Of a stretch of DNA of 64,000 nt, positions 40,881-50,829 are shown one piece after another. The stretch's first letter is position 1, and each line of letters opens with the position of its first letter. The stretch lies in NCBI GenBank assembly GCA_905221605.1, contig CAJNDS010002677.1:1-64000 (forward strand), given 5' to 3'. The notes below the pieces were generated by a model that did no database searches, was not told the origin of the DNA, and worked only from the letters and a program-made list of their open reading frames with translations. This stretch comes from Symbiodinium natans (taxonomy: Eukaryota > Sar > Dinophyceae > Suessiales > Symbiodiniaceae). A program made the translations under genes and the position numbers.

Positions 40881-42040
40881 TGTGTGCATGTGCGTGTCTC
40901 TGCGTCCTCTTTGCGCTGCGCCTCCGGATATTTCGGCCGTCTGCTTCCATACAAGACCCTAGCAAAGCCTCCTGACAACCTCCAACCTATTCCACAAAGC
41001 CACAGCCTCAGATAAGGGTGGCAGCTGGTGGATGGACGTTCTCCGGTTATGTTTGCGAAGCTTGTCCAGGAGGCCGAAGCTGGTCGCATTCAAGTCGGGC
41101 CTAGTTCACGTCTTCGTCATTTCGGGAAAAGAGCTGATCAACCCCAAACGCCCCGCAAAAAAAAAATACTCCTAAACATCCAGTAGGCATTCACTGCTCA
41201 GGTCCCCGCACCCCTGAACCCTTGCACCAGTACCCTTCCAGACATGCCACTCAGACTGCGCTTCGAAAACTTGGTCGAGGGCGTCCTCCGAACGGGAAGC
41301 CCCAGAAGGAGTAAATGTTGTCCCACGGCAAAAGAAAGGTTCACTCTGATCCTTTTTTGCGGCTATCCGCTATCCGAGATGTGGAGTCCTTTTGCAATGG
41401 CTTCTCTTGCAGTGCTGGGCTAGGCCCTCACCAAGTTAACGAAAATCTTCCTGAGCCAAAAAGGCTTCTTGCTGTTCCGCACACCCTTGCCCCGTGTCGG
41501 TCCTGTGTGGTGTGTCGCGGCAAAGCCTGCCCAATTTGCAGCTGTTTTAGATTGGGGTCCTACACATCTCAGGGCCTCACGTTGCGGGAAGTGGCCAAGG
41601 GTTCTTAGGTCCAAGTAGGCTTCAGTCCTGTGAACGTGTCATGGCCGTAGGAGGCGACGCCGCGTATGTTGCAGATGGAACAACCTGGCACTACAATGGG
41701 CTCATGAGCCAACATTCCTAGGCCTGCCAACGTCGCAGAACGCCTGAATGAGAGAAACCGCAACCACATTGCGTAGCATGGGAGACATGATTCATGATTA
41801 CATGGTTCGAACATGATTCAAGAACCATTGGCTCAACCGCATCTTCCAGATAAGCACTCGGTTGCGACCTTGCCAAGGCAAATGTCAGGGACAAAAGTGC
41901 GCCTCGGAAAATGTGAGCTCCTGGTCGGGGCCCGCATCTTCCTGCGGGATAATTATGCGGGCCTCGAACTTGGGACGGTCAGGGTTCAGGGGATGAGGGT
42001 CTCATGGAACGTCGAGGACATCGGCCCTGGTTCACGAGGG
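40881..42040. other. no clear gene; spliced-leader-like word on minus strand
   Basis: The open frames found (plus 41315-41608, 97 codons, and plus 41813-42097, 94 codons) are not recognised. On the minus strand at about 41447-41462 the word GCCTTTTTGGCTCAGG matches 14 of 16 bases of the 3' part of the dinoflagellate spliced leader. Confidence 0.35.
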
Positions 42041-42041
42041 T

Positions 42042-42824
42042 TCATAACCGCTTTCGTGGGTAAGGTGCGGGGGGGTTCGGGTCAATCTGAACATTGAATA
42101 CACAACCAAACTTCATGTGCCGCCAACGGCAACCCGCAACCCGGCTCTGCTTGGAAAGGTTCGGTATCATTAATCCCACAACAATACATAAAATGGCATA
42201 ACACCCGCTGAAACGCAGCATCGTTGCCTTGGTCAACTCCTTCTGAAGCGGGTGGCCGTGTGCCAGAGAAGCGGCCAGGTCTTGCTGCGACTTCATGAGG
42301 CTTTGCCTTCGACACTTGGCAGCGAGTGGTGGGGAAACGCTTGCTCTCTGTGCGCGCGCACACACGCTGACGCCACGTACGCACAAACAAGCAAGCAAGC
42401 AAATGAACAAGAAAGCAAGCAAAACACACACACACACACACACACACTCACGGAGAAGCTCCGGACAGGCGCCACGATCCCGAATGCGGACATGTGTGAC
42501 GAGTCTGGTCGCAGTTGAGGACACCCGCCCAGATGCGGAATGTGGACACGACCGCAAAGAAACGAGATGGCACGACACGACTCTACGACAAAGACGTGAG
42601 AAGAGACAACGAAGCACGACCTGCAATGCCAGCGCTTTCCCAACTTGAAGACAGCGACTGCAAGGTTTATTACCCGGACGCACGCCTGATCCAGCACTTT
42701 TGACATCCGAAGACAGCATGAGGATTTTTTGAGGATTCAACAACGACAACACCGACGCGGATTGCGACCCGACACGCCTCCATTTGACTGCTGACACTTG
42801 TGACATGCGACAATTCCACCTCAA
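42042..42824 (-). CDS. 260-codon frame spanning an AC repeat; possible membrane exon
   Basis: The minus frame is open for 260 codons. Its middle is the AC microsatellite (Cys-Val repeats) and so cannot be taken at face value. The C-terminal third (about 42330-42120) looks more like protein: QSLMKSQQDLAASLAHGHPL followed by a hydrophobic helix (GCYAILCIVVGLMI). The N-terminal part may be another exon. No family recognised. Confidence 0.28.
   Translation of the reverse strand: MRWNCRMSQVSAVKWRRVGSQSASVLSLLNPQKILMLSSDVKSAGSGVRPGNKPCSRCLQVGKALALQVVLRCLFSRLCRRVVSCHLVSLRSCPHSASGRVSSTATRLVTHVRIRDRGACPELLRECVCVCVCVLLAFLFICLLACLCVRGVSVCARAQRASVSPPLAAKCRRQSLMKSQQDLAASLAHGHPLQKELTKATMLRFSGCYAILCIVVGLMIPNLSKQSRVAGCRWRHMKFGCVFNVQIDPNPPAPYPRKRL
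42364..42450 (+). repeat. AAGC / AC microsatellite
   Basis: AAGCAAGC words run into about 13 CA dinucleotides at 42424-42449. Confidence 0.93.
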
Positions 42825-42929
42825 CGCTGGATTCCGAAACTACAGCCGCCGGCTCGACCTGGCGACTCTTGTCCGAAACCAACCCACAAACCCTAAGCCT
42901 TAACCGAGAACCCGCACGGGCAGCATTGA

Positions 42930-43165
42930 AACCTGCCTGTTCCGGCTACGAACCGACTGATTGACGCCTCTACAGATCAGATCAGGTTAGGAGCGCAGCA
43001 GCAGATGCAAGCACAGTGGTTCAATCCACGTGCCGAGTTGCTCCAGCTCCCAAAGTGCGACCTGGACAGTCGCCTGGGCTGTAGAAAATGCCAAGGAAAC
43101 ATCGGATCTGAGGTGCAAAAGGGCACTGTGGCAGACCCAGCCAAAGCTTGTTGCTTCGGCTTGTG
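42930..43165 (+). CDS. open frame without ATG start, unrecognised
   Basis: This plus-strand frame opens after a TGA near 42927 and runs about 77 codons to TGA near 43165. It includes AQQQMQAQWFNPRAELLQLP and a CRKC pair. It reads like protein but has no recognised domain and may be one exon. Confidence 0.27.
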
Positions 43166-43199
43166 ACGCAATTCTTGTTTCCAATTTTCCACCTAAACT

Positions 43200-44670
43200 C
43201 AAGAGACTCCACTGAATCTGCTCCCTGCCTGCTGCTGCTTGAGGCGGACCAGCATCTCGGTAGGCTGCACCAGCACACTGTTCAGGTCCTTCTTTCCGAG
43301 CAGGCCCTACAAGTCAGGAGGCTGCCCTCCCAAAGTTCCACCAAAAACTCGATCAACAATCCCACATACATGAGGTTCAACACTTCGGGAAGGTGGCAGG
43401 GTGGCACGGTGGTTTCTTTCAACGGCTCCAGCGTTTGAGATGTGAGCGCTTTAGAATATCTCTGTACAAGTGGGCCTTTTAGGGCTACAAGTGGGGGCCT
43501 GAGTGCGGCCCTGAGTGCTGGGTGCCCCGTCTCCCCCCTTGCTCCTCAAGCTCCTTCTCCCGAACCTCCGGAGCTCCTGCCACAGGGACTCGCATTCAGT
43601 CACCGCCTGTGCTCATCAATATCCTCTGCTCGCCTGCGGAGACATGCTCGGATTGCGGTGCGCTGCAAGCAGAGGTGCAGGCGTTCATGGCTGGATTCTG
43701 CTTCGTGGGGTTGAAGGTCTGGAGGGGATGAGGGTGATTGCCAGAAAGGCACCTGGGGAATTAACTTTAGCCGTAAGGCCGGTTGTGGCCAGTTCCAGTC
43801 AGTCTCCGACCTTTTAAAAGCTTTGGACCCAGTGAGGATGTCATACACATGGTGCGCATTGTGCACTCCATGGCCACAAAGGTGGAGCTTGGGCCTGGGC
43901 ATGGAAACCATGTGTCACACCATGCTTCTGAGGAGCCGAAGGCTGCACGAGATCACTCATGGAAGGGACAGGGTCCATGAAGGGAAGACGCCTGAAACGG
44001 GAAAGGGAGATTGTTTCCGACAAACTCTGAACATCCAACCTGTCAGCCCCGACACTCCCTCAATCCTCGGCCCTTGGGCCCGTACCCCTTTCATTTGCGG
44101 TGCTTCTGAGCCTCGCAGATACTGCACAGGTTCCATTTCCCAAGTCTTCAGCCAAGGTGTCTACATGGTTCGGGGGCTTGACTGCGGTGCAAAGACACAA
44201 TGGTAGCAGCGATTCACGCCTAGATCTGAAGCAGAAGTCGTTGGACTCTTGCAATACAGTGCACGCACCCATTTGTGGCACACATCCGTATTCGTCACCT
44301 AGAACACAAAACATTCGCCTGGCAAGCGCTCGAAGACCACACGCTCCCCTCGCCATGCCTGACAGCACGCTCTTTCAAAGCTTCAAAGAGATGTGTTCGG
44401 CTTTGGGCTTCGCGTTCCTGTGCTGTGCCCTCTAGCACACAGGAATCCAAACTCTGCACGCTCAACATCGATCAAAACATGGGTCAACATCGCTCTCAAC
44501 ACTCATAAAGCTTTAAAGCATGCTTTTCAACCTTTTCATAGGGTTCTGCCGGCTTTGGCTTTTCGACGGTAACAACAACTCTCAACTGCAAGCATCGACC
44601 TGCAGCGGCGGGAACCGCACACGCGTCCTGAAGTCTGAATGCTGGGTTTAGAGTTTGCGGCTTGGGGGAT
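43200..44670. other. low-density region
   Basis: Open frames up to 127 codons on the plus strand (43823-44206) and 103 codons on the minus strand; none recognised. Confidence 0.35.
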
Positions 44671-45569
44671 TTATATCGGCGGCACAGTTAGGTTTCCTGC
44701 GGCATTTGGATCAAAGCCTGCAGTCCTGAACTGTAAACTCTCACCCCAAGCCGCCACAGACCCTAAAGCCTGAAGCCAATAGCCCCCTACGGTAAGGTGC
44801 CGAGGCTGGCGCGCTCTCTTTGGCGGCGTCGCGAGATTTGCGCCTTCAGTTTGGAGCATCCCGCAGCTTTCGGGGGCTTCGGGCTGAGGATCTCTTATCC
44901 GTTCCCCACAAAACCAACGAAGTGTACCAACGCAGTGTAGTGTTGCGACTTGTTTAGACGGCTGCTTGATGACAAGAGAAGGGGCTCCAATTTCTGAGGC
45001 CAGTCCCTTCAAATCAAGGCTCCGAAAAAGGCCCAACAATTCCGAATCTTTAGGTTTAGCTGGTGACTGTGTCATCATGAAAACATGGACAGCAGAAGCT
45101 TCAAACACCTGGCTGCCAATTCTACACGTTGGCTCAACGACTGAAAGCCATGTGCAATTGAGCAGAGGCCCCCAAAATATGCCAAACCACATCATAAGAG
45201 GCGAAGAATAGGTTTGGACCCGCACTGCCAGACCCCGCCTGCATCCGCACTCTGTGAATTGAGTGCCTGAATCGCACCCGGCGGGACCTCCACCTGAGAA
45301 GTCTCCCTACTAACCGAGTACTGGGCTTCTTTAGGGCCATCCCCCTTCTAGCCGCTTCTGGCCCTTTCCATCTGCTCCATGTCCCTGGCCAGCTCCACCC
45401 CACGGAGCGCTGCCGGAAATTGCCTGCAAACCGCTGAAGGAGTTTTTTTGGCATAGTTCACGCCTCTGTGCTTCATTGATTCCTGACTTGCAGGCCTCTT
45501 CCGCGGTGGCGTCGGCAAGCTAAGCTGCCCTGACTGCGCTGCGCAAGTGAAGCCATGAGAAGTAGGCAA
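44671..45569 (-). CDS. candidate minus-strand gene, three open pieces
   Basis: Piece 1 is 45569-45348 (73 codons), ending in an acidic helix (VELARDMEQMERARSG) and a TAG. Piece 2 continues in the very same frame beyond that TAG to 45192 (about 51 codons; SQVEVPPGAIQALNSQSADA). Piece 3 is 45225-44671 (184 codons) in another frame and includes SELLGLFRSLDLKGLASEIG. All three have balanced, protein-like composition. The TAG may be inside a short intron or may mark a broken gene. No domain recognised. Confidence 0.35.
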
Positions 45570-45756
45570 GAACTATGCATAAAAACTGTCACATGCTTGA
45601 CCCTCGAACAACAAGCACCCTGTCCAAGCACTTTCCCAAAAGAAAGAGGTTTTGACTGCCTGCGAGTCCTTCGTCCGCGGATGCCGGCCGCTTCCTCTGG
45701 GAAGGCTTGGGGCTGTGGAGCGCCAGCGGCAGGTTCGGAGGACGGAGCTTATTGGT

Positions 45757-45895
45757 AGTTGTTCTTATTACTATTATTTTAACTACTACTATTATGACTC
45801 TGATTTTGATTTTTGATTGTGATTATGATTATGACTATGATTATTGCCATTGTTATGATCATGATTATTCGTCTGACTATATTACAATATATTGG
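45757..45895 (+). repeat. TTA/GATTAT-rich microsatellite
   Basis: A decayed run of TTATTA, ACTACTATTATG and GATTATGATTATG words over about 140 bp. Confidence 0.85.
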
Positions 45896-46457
45896 GGATT
45901 TCAAGCGTGGTGCTGGATGGCGGACTGTCCCTAAATGGACCCTTGCCGTCAAGCTTTGGCAAACTGCAGCCTGGGTTGGCGGGCGGATGGCCTCTTCGCA
46001 ACCTGGCGATCAGGGCCGGTCGGAGGCTTAAACGGTGCAAGATGATACAAGTCAATACACGTCCTCCGTTATCTGTGAATCAAGAGCCCACTGGAGCATG
46101 GTCCCCGCCCCATTCACTGTTCGGGAGTGGAGTAGCCGAGTAGCTTGGTATGAACTTTTGCATCTTAGATTTTGGCTTGCTGTTGACTGCAGTTTTGCGG
46201 GACGAGAGTCAGCTGCCATTCCGGGATTCTCCGGACTCTCATCTCACTGCTGCGCTCGGTTTTTCGTCTGCCCGCCCTGAGCGGAATTTTTCACAGGGAC
46301 AAGCTCGGGAGCCGTTCAAAAGCCGAAAAGCACTGCAAATTACGTCATCAGCACCACCCGCATCACCAAGAAGCCCCCGCTCAAAGGCGCCGACTTAGCT
46401 GCGAAAAAGCTGAAAGCCTTAGCGGGCACTGTTTTGAAGCCGTGCAAGATCCTTTCC

Positions 46458-46583
46458 GTGCTGGTGCTGGTGCTGGTGCTGGTGCTGGTGCTGGTGCTGG
46501 TGCTGGTGCTGGTGCTGGTGCTGGTGCTGGTGCTGGTGCTGGTGCTGGTGCTGGTGCTGGTGCTGGTGCTGGTGCTGGTGCTG
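46458..46583 (+). repeat. GGTGCT hexamer array
   Basis: About 21 uninterrupted GGTGCT units. Frames give Val-Leu, Gly-Ala or Cys-Trp on the plus strand and His-Gln, Ser-Thr or Ala-Pro on the minus strand; all six stay open because of the period. No evidence that any is translated. The perfection points to recent expansion. Confidence 0.97.
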
Positions 46584-47022
46584 GTTCTGGTGGTTGTCAT
46601 TGTCATTGGCCTTCAGGCCCCCCCCACCGCCTCCGAACAAAACCAATATATTATCAACACAAAAACATATCTAAGTTGTTGTCGGAGTCGCCCTATGTGG
46701 GCCTTCACCAAAGCTGCTGTCATGCGCGGCGGCCAAGGACGCGCTCAAGAGGCCAAGCATCAAGGGTTTGAGGTGTTTGACGTGCGTAAGACTGCCGCAA
46801 TGGGTCTTCAGGAGAAGTGACCATAGGGCTGTTTTCCGGTGTCGTTAAACCCGTTCAACAATAAAGGTTGTGAGGTTGATAGTTACATGGAAGTACCATC
46901 CTCATCGTTGCTACGTCGCAGCGTGCAAACCGTACATAGTACATCGAGGCCACAGGCACATAAGCTGAAACTTGCACTGTTGCGTTGCTGCTTCGAGCCA
47001 GCCAACCCCTATCACAGCAAGC

Positions 47023-47845
47023 TCACGATACTCGACACTCGCTTCGGCCTATCATGACGATGACGGAGATGATGAAGATTATAATCTCTGCTTGAAATCT
47101 CGACAGCGGCCGCGTGCTGTTATTGACCAGACTTGTGCCGTTCTCAGATATAAAGCGCTCGCTTTCTTTTGGAGCCGGTACCCGCCAAGGCCGCAGTGGG
47201 CTAGTTAGCCGGCTGCGAACCGTGCATCTCTCTTCATGTACAAGCTTTTGCCCTGGCAACGCAAGTTGTTGTCGAAAGATGCGTCGGTGATGTGGCTTTG
47301 TAGGCTTCTTTGCGCCCCGCTTCAAAGTTGCAGCACGGGCGCTCTGCAGCCCTCTAATGCTTTCATTGCGCGCGGCGTGGTCCGTCTGTAACCTCAACAC
47401 GGCCTGGTACACTACTGCTGGCTCTGCATCGACGAAATCGCCTCTCTTGCCTGCAGCTCTGCATAGAAGCCGGTGTTGGACTGAGCTGGACCAAAACTGA
47501 GCAATCAACCCGCAACCCATCCAGCATGCGCAACGTCATGTCGCAGTCACGCGGACGCTCCGGTGCTCATCTTGTTGTAAGATTTCCGGGATCGATCTTT
47601 AAGCTTGCTTTCCGGGTCCCGCGGTCGCTGAGAGAGGTCTTCCTCTTGCTCATATAGTCGCCACGGTGCAGACCCTGAATCGTCGCTATCCTGGGCTGAC
47701 ACTCAGGGCTTTCAGGACTCACCTGCAGCTTCGGGGATGCAATGGTGTACATTCTTGCTGTCATGAGTTCAAGGGGTGGAAGTCTCAGCTCATGCTTTCC
47801 AAGAGTCGGGGACCCTACTCCTGTTCGCCTCAATCCACTTGGCAA
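47023..47845 (-). CDS. two unrecognised minus-strand open frames
   Basis: Frames 47845-47567 (92 codons, PPLELMTARMYTIASPKLQV) and 47520-47023 (165 codons, with QAVLRLQTDHAARNESIRGL and a Lys/Arg-rich stretch after it) follow each other in the same direction. The tail of the second is hydrophobic (IIIFIISVIVMI). They could be exons of one gene. No domain recognised. Confidence 0.33.
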
Positions 47846-48045
47846 CAGCTGGCGAGATGGGAACTGCGCCTGGGATCCGGGCGTCTGGGGGCTCAGGGCC
47901 TAGACATCTTTGCACCAGACCATCGGCACCTGCTGCAGGCACAATCTAAAGAAACGATGCGACTTTTCTAACTCGGGATAGAAAAAGCCCTGAGGCTGCT
48001 AAGGCACTGCGTACATGCCCATGTTCTGTTGATCAGAACTGGTTT

Positions 48046-48354
48046 GTGGAAGGCAGGGCCTTTGGGGAGCGGCTAAACTGCTCGTCTCAATGCCAAGAGC
48101 CTCAAAACTTTGGATTTGTGGCTCAGCACGGACGATCAGTGCCGGAGAAAGCGGCTCTCTGGAGACAGGGTAGGCTCATCGCTCGTTCCTGGGGCTCACT
48201 GCTACTACGGGAATCAGAGTCTATCCAGTGGCTTGAACTAGGGCAGCAATTAGCAGCGGCTAGCAGCAACAAGCAGGCTGGGGAGGTGTCTGACTTAAGG
48301 CTCGATCTCCTAGAAAGCACGACGCTCCCCGCTCTGAAAACATCGCACCTTTGA
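48046..48354 (+). CDS. 102-codon plus-strand frame, unrecognised
   Basis: Contains a helix-like stretch (SIQWLELGQQLAAASSNKQA). An antisense 79-codon frame occupies the same DNA. It opposes the neighbouring minus-strand frames, so at least one of these calls is wrong. Confidence 0.25.
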   Translation: MEGRAFGERLNCSSQCQEPQNFGFVAQHGRSVPEKAALWRQGRLIARSWGSLLLRESESIQWLELGQQLAAASSNKQAGEVSDLRLDLLESTTLPALKTSHL

Positions 48355-48459
48355 TTACGCATGTGCCGTCTTTTGCAGACGGGGTCGTTCCATTATGTTC
48401 TATTTGTGGCCGAAGGGCTGTTTGGCTTGAGTGCCTGCGAGCCTGCAGGCACCCCCGCC

Positions 48460-48485
48460 GCCCCCCCCCCCCCCCCCCCCCCCCC
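48460..48485 (+). repeat. poly-C run
   Basis: About 25 C, interrupted once by G near the start (CCGCCGCCC). Confidence 0.95.
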
Positions 48486-48645
48486 AACTATGCAAACCCG
48501 CTGGTTATGCATATTTCTGAGTCACTAGAAGCCTTGTGCTGTCCGGAAAGGCCCTCAAATCCTCACGTCCAAGGGTCGATGGTGACTGAGGGGGACGTCG
48601 AGGTCCTGCCGAAGCCAAGCCAACGAAGCTCTCACAAACAACATC

Positions 48646-48945
48646 TCACAAGCTAGGTGATTGGGCCTGTCGTTGGGATTTTGGAGCTGTTTTCAGATCA
48701 TTGTCCTCAAGGATCCTTGATTCCTGAGGTGCTAAAAACCACGAAGGCTGCGAGATGCTGCGAGTGGCTAACTTTGAGAGCGCCTCCTCGACTGCTTGTG
48801 TCCGCAAAGGCTCGCCTTGCGCTGGGGGTTTCGATGCGAGTTCGCCAAATATTAGGCTGCTGTCGGGCTGCTGTTGGGCTCTCTGGGTCTCTGGGGGCCT
48901 TTGTTGTGAGGCCAGGTGTGACAAAGGGAACATCTGATGAATCAT
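48646..48945 (-). CDS. 99-codon minus-strand frame, unrecognised
   Basis: Gln/Pro/Ala-rich but balanced, with GELASKPPAQGEPLRTQAVE and EEALSKLA. It reads more like protein than its antisense partners. It shares orientation with the frames at 47.0-47.85 kb and might be an upstream exon of the same gene. Confidence 0.3.
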   Translation of the reverse strand: MIHQMFPLSHLASQQRPPETQRAQQQPDSSLIFGELASKPPAQGEPLRTQAVEEALSKLATRSISQPSWFLAPQESRILEDNDLKTAPKSQRQAQSPSL

Positions 48946-48989
48946 GATGAACCCTCCCTCCCTCGAGGGGCCACGTTGGAAGAGGTCTC

Positions 48990-50040
48990 AAGGCTTCCTA
49001 GAAAGCGACCGACCCAAAAACGATGACTGTAAACATCTGTAAATTAAAAACTGAAGGCAAGCTGCTAAAGAGAGCTGAGAAGAGCTGTCGCGACGAAGCT
49101 CAGAAGTTGCATTGGCTGTACCCGACTCACCAAGCGCCCCCCAAGTCCCCAAGTTGCAGGTGCATGAAAGGGCCCCAAAGGTTGGAATTCACACTTGGGC
49201 CAATCGGGCGGCGTTTTGGCTTTGGGGTCACGCTTTCCGATCATCCCAATCCTCAACAGACCCGAGCCCAGTGGCAAAACAGCGGCGTAGGCTTTTGAAA
49301 GCCAGGAAGATGCTGCAAATGCACCTTAGGGGGATTGTTGTCTTGGAGTCGGGTCACTTCTGCAGGTATAAGTATGACATTCTCTGAACAAGAGAACAAC
49401 AGGGCTTGTGAAGCCGACAAAGTCAAGGCCTCAATGTGAGCACCATGTGTGGTGCCCTCGGTGCGGGTCCAAGCCCAAAAAGCTGCGAGCTTTGAACAGC
49501 CGTTCACTGACTCCATGCTCACAACCCAAAGTGACCCAATTCTTGCGTGGCAAGGAGCCTTACTTACAAACTGGCGCAGCGCACCAGTGCTGTGAAAACG
49601 GACCCTCGCATATCCACGGCACTTTCCTGGGTGGGGGGGCTAAACGGTTTGGAGGGTTGAGATTGAATGGGTTTTTCTAGATTTGTAGGGAGGGCTGTCT
49701 TCCATGAGCAGGTTCCAGGAGGCCCTTTTCGGGACCCCCATCCCTGCCCACCCAGGAGAGTGTTAGGGGGCAAGGGGGTTTGCAAGCAGAATCTTGAGGA
49801 AGTGGCCGTCCTACACTACAGGACCCTGAGTTTGTTAGTAAAAGAACAACCGCAAATCGCCCAAAATCCCCGGATGTAGGGGCTTAGTTTCTTATACAAC
49901 GGTTTCTTATACAGTGGTTTCACTGCATTTGCTCACAGTATTCTCGCTTCCCCGGGGTTACATAGAATTCACTTATCCGCGTCACCCCGTGCCCTCAAAT
50001 ACTTCCCAGTCTTACGGTTTGAGGATGCGCATAGCCTCCT
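48990..50040. other. no clear gene
   Basis: Open frames of 70-91 codons on both strands, none recognised. A short direct repeat TTTCTTATACA(A/G) occurs twice at 49890-49915. Confidence 0.4.
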
Positions 50041-50222
50041 ACACGAATGTGGATGGAAATTCCACCTTTTCAAACAACACATACATCCTATATACCTACA
50101 CGATGCGAGAAGAAATTCCACCTTTTCATACAACACATACACCATGTATACATGCACGATGTGGATAGAAATCTACCTTTTCACACAACACATACACCCT
50201 ATACACATATGCAATGTGGGTA
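50041..50222 (+). repeat. three copies of a 56-57-bp repeat
   Basis: Units begin ACGAATGTGGATGGAAATTC, ACGATGCGAGAAGAAATTCC and ACGATGTGGATAGAAATCTA. Each continues with CCTTTTCA(A/T/C)ACAACACATACA and an AT-rich tail. A partial fourth start (GCAATGTGGGTAG) follows at about 50211. Confidence 0.88.
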
Positions 50223-50419
50223 GTTAGTCTACATGTTCTTTGCATTTCCACAGCAGGCAAGCCCTACACTTTGTAGCATTGCGTAGGGAAAAGGCTCGCT
50301 CATTGTTTTCCCCTAAGACCTATTTAATTTAACTAAATCTTAAACGAATAAGGTTTGGTCCAAAACCTCAGACAAACAAGTTTCTCTTGGTTTCTCACCA
50401 ACAAGACAGGAGAACACAC

Positions 50420-50461
50420 AAGCCTTTCGGCCGCTTCTTCCTCTCTTCCTTCTTGTTTCAT

Positions 50462-50494
<33 letters not shown>

Positions 50495-50642
50495 GCTTTG
50501 GGTTCTTCTCTGACTTTTGTGCGCCTTCTGCCATTGTCGGATTCGCCCGCTTTCTTCGTCTCTTCCTCTTTTTGTTCATCTCTCTCTCCCTCTCTCCCTT
50601 GGTTTATTCTCTGACTATTTTCTTGCGCCATTTTCGGATTCG
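50420..50642 (+). repeat. tandem pair of a CT-rich repeat
   Basis: Copy 1 (about 50422-50546) and copy 2 (about 50547-50642) share the order CCGCTT(T)CTTC, CT microsatellite, TCTCTGACT(A)TTTT, GCGCC, then CATT(G/T)TCGGATTCG. A third, inverted copy lies at 16.28-16.45 kb. Confidence 0.75.
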
Positions 50643-50820
50643 AAGAAAAAAGGCAGCGAGAGGAGGAAAGGGAGGAGGGATGCGGACGAGAAGGGGGGGA
50701 GGGAAGCAAGGAGGAGAAGGAAGAGGGGAAAAGAAAGGACGGCGAGCGAGGGAGAAAGGTAAATATCAAATGAAGGAAAACAAGCGGGATTTGAAAAAAA
50801 AAAAGCTGAGAGAAGCAATC
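50643..50820 (+). repeat. polypurine tract
   Basis: AG-rich DNA (GAGAGGAGGAAAGGGAGGAGG and similar) directly follows the CT-rich repeat pair. The whole 50.42-50.82 kb interval could therefore fold back on itself. Ends with an A9-10 run near 50797. Confidence 0.85.
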
Positions 50821-50829
50821 GAAACATCT

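Noticed and set aside
39617-41089. Poly-Ser/Phe, Met-Tyr-Val and Ile-Asp frames of 140-282 codons
   Set aside because: Artefacts of the polypyrimidine and CATA microsatellites.
41821-41845. Second spliced-leader-like word (CCATTGGCTCAA, plus strand)
   Set aside because: Needs a two-base deletion inside the conserved T run and lacks the upstream leader bases; most likely chance.
42042-42824. 260-codon protein with a Cys-Val membrane domain
   Set aside because: The Cys-Val stretch is the AC microsatellite; only the C-terminal third was kept as a weak exon candidate.
46340-46820. Val-Leu, Gly-Ala, His-Gln or Ser-Thr dipeptide-repeat proteins
   Set aside because: A GGTGCT hexamer array is open in all six frames; none of the flanking sequence reads convincingly as protein.
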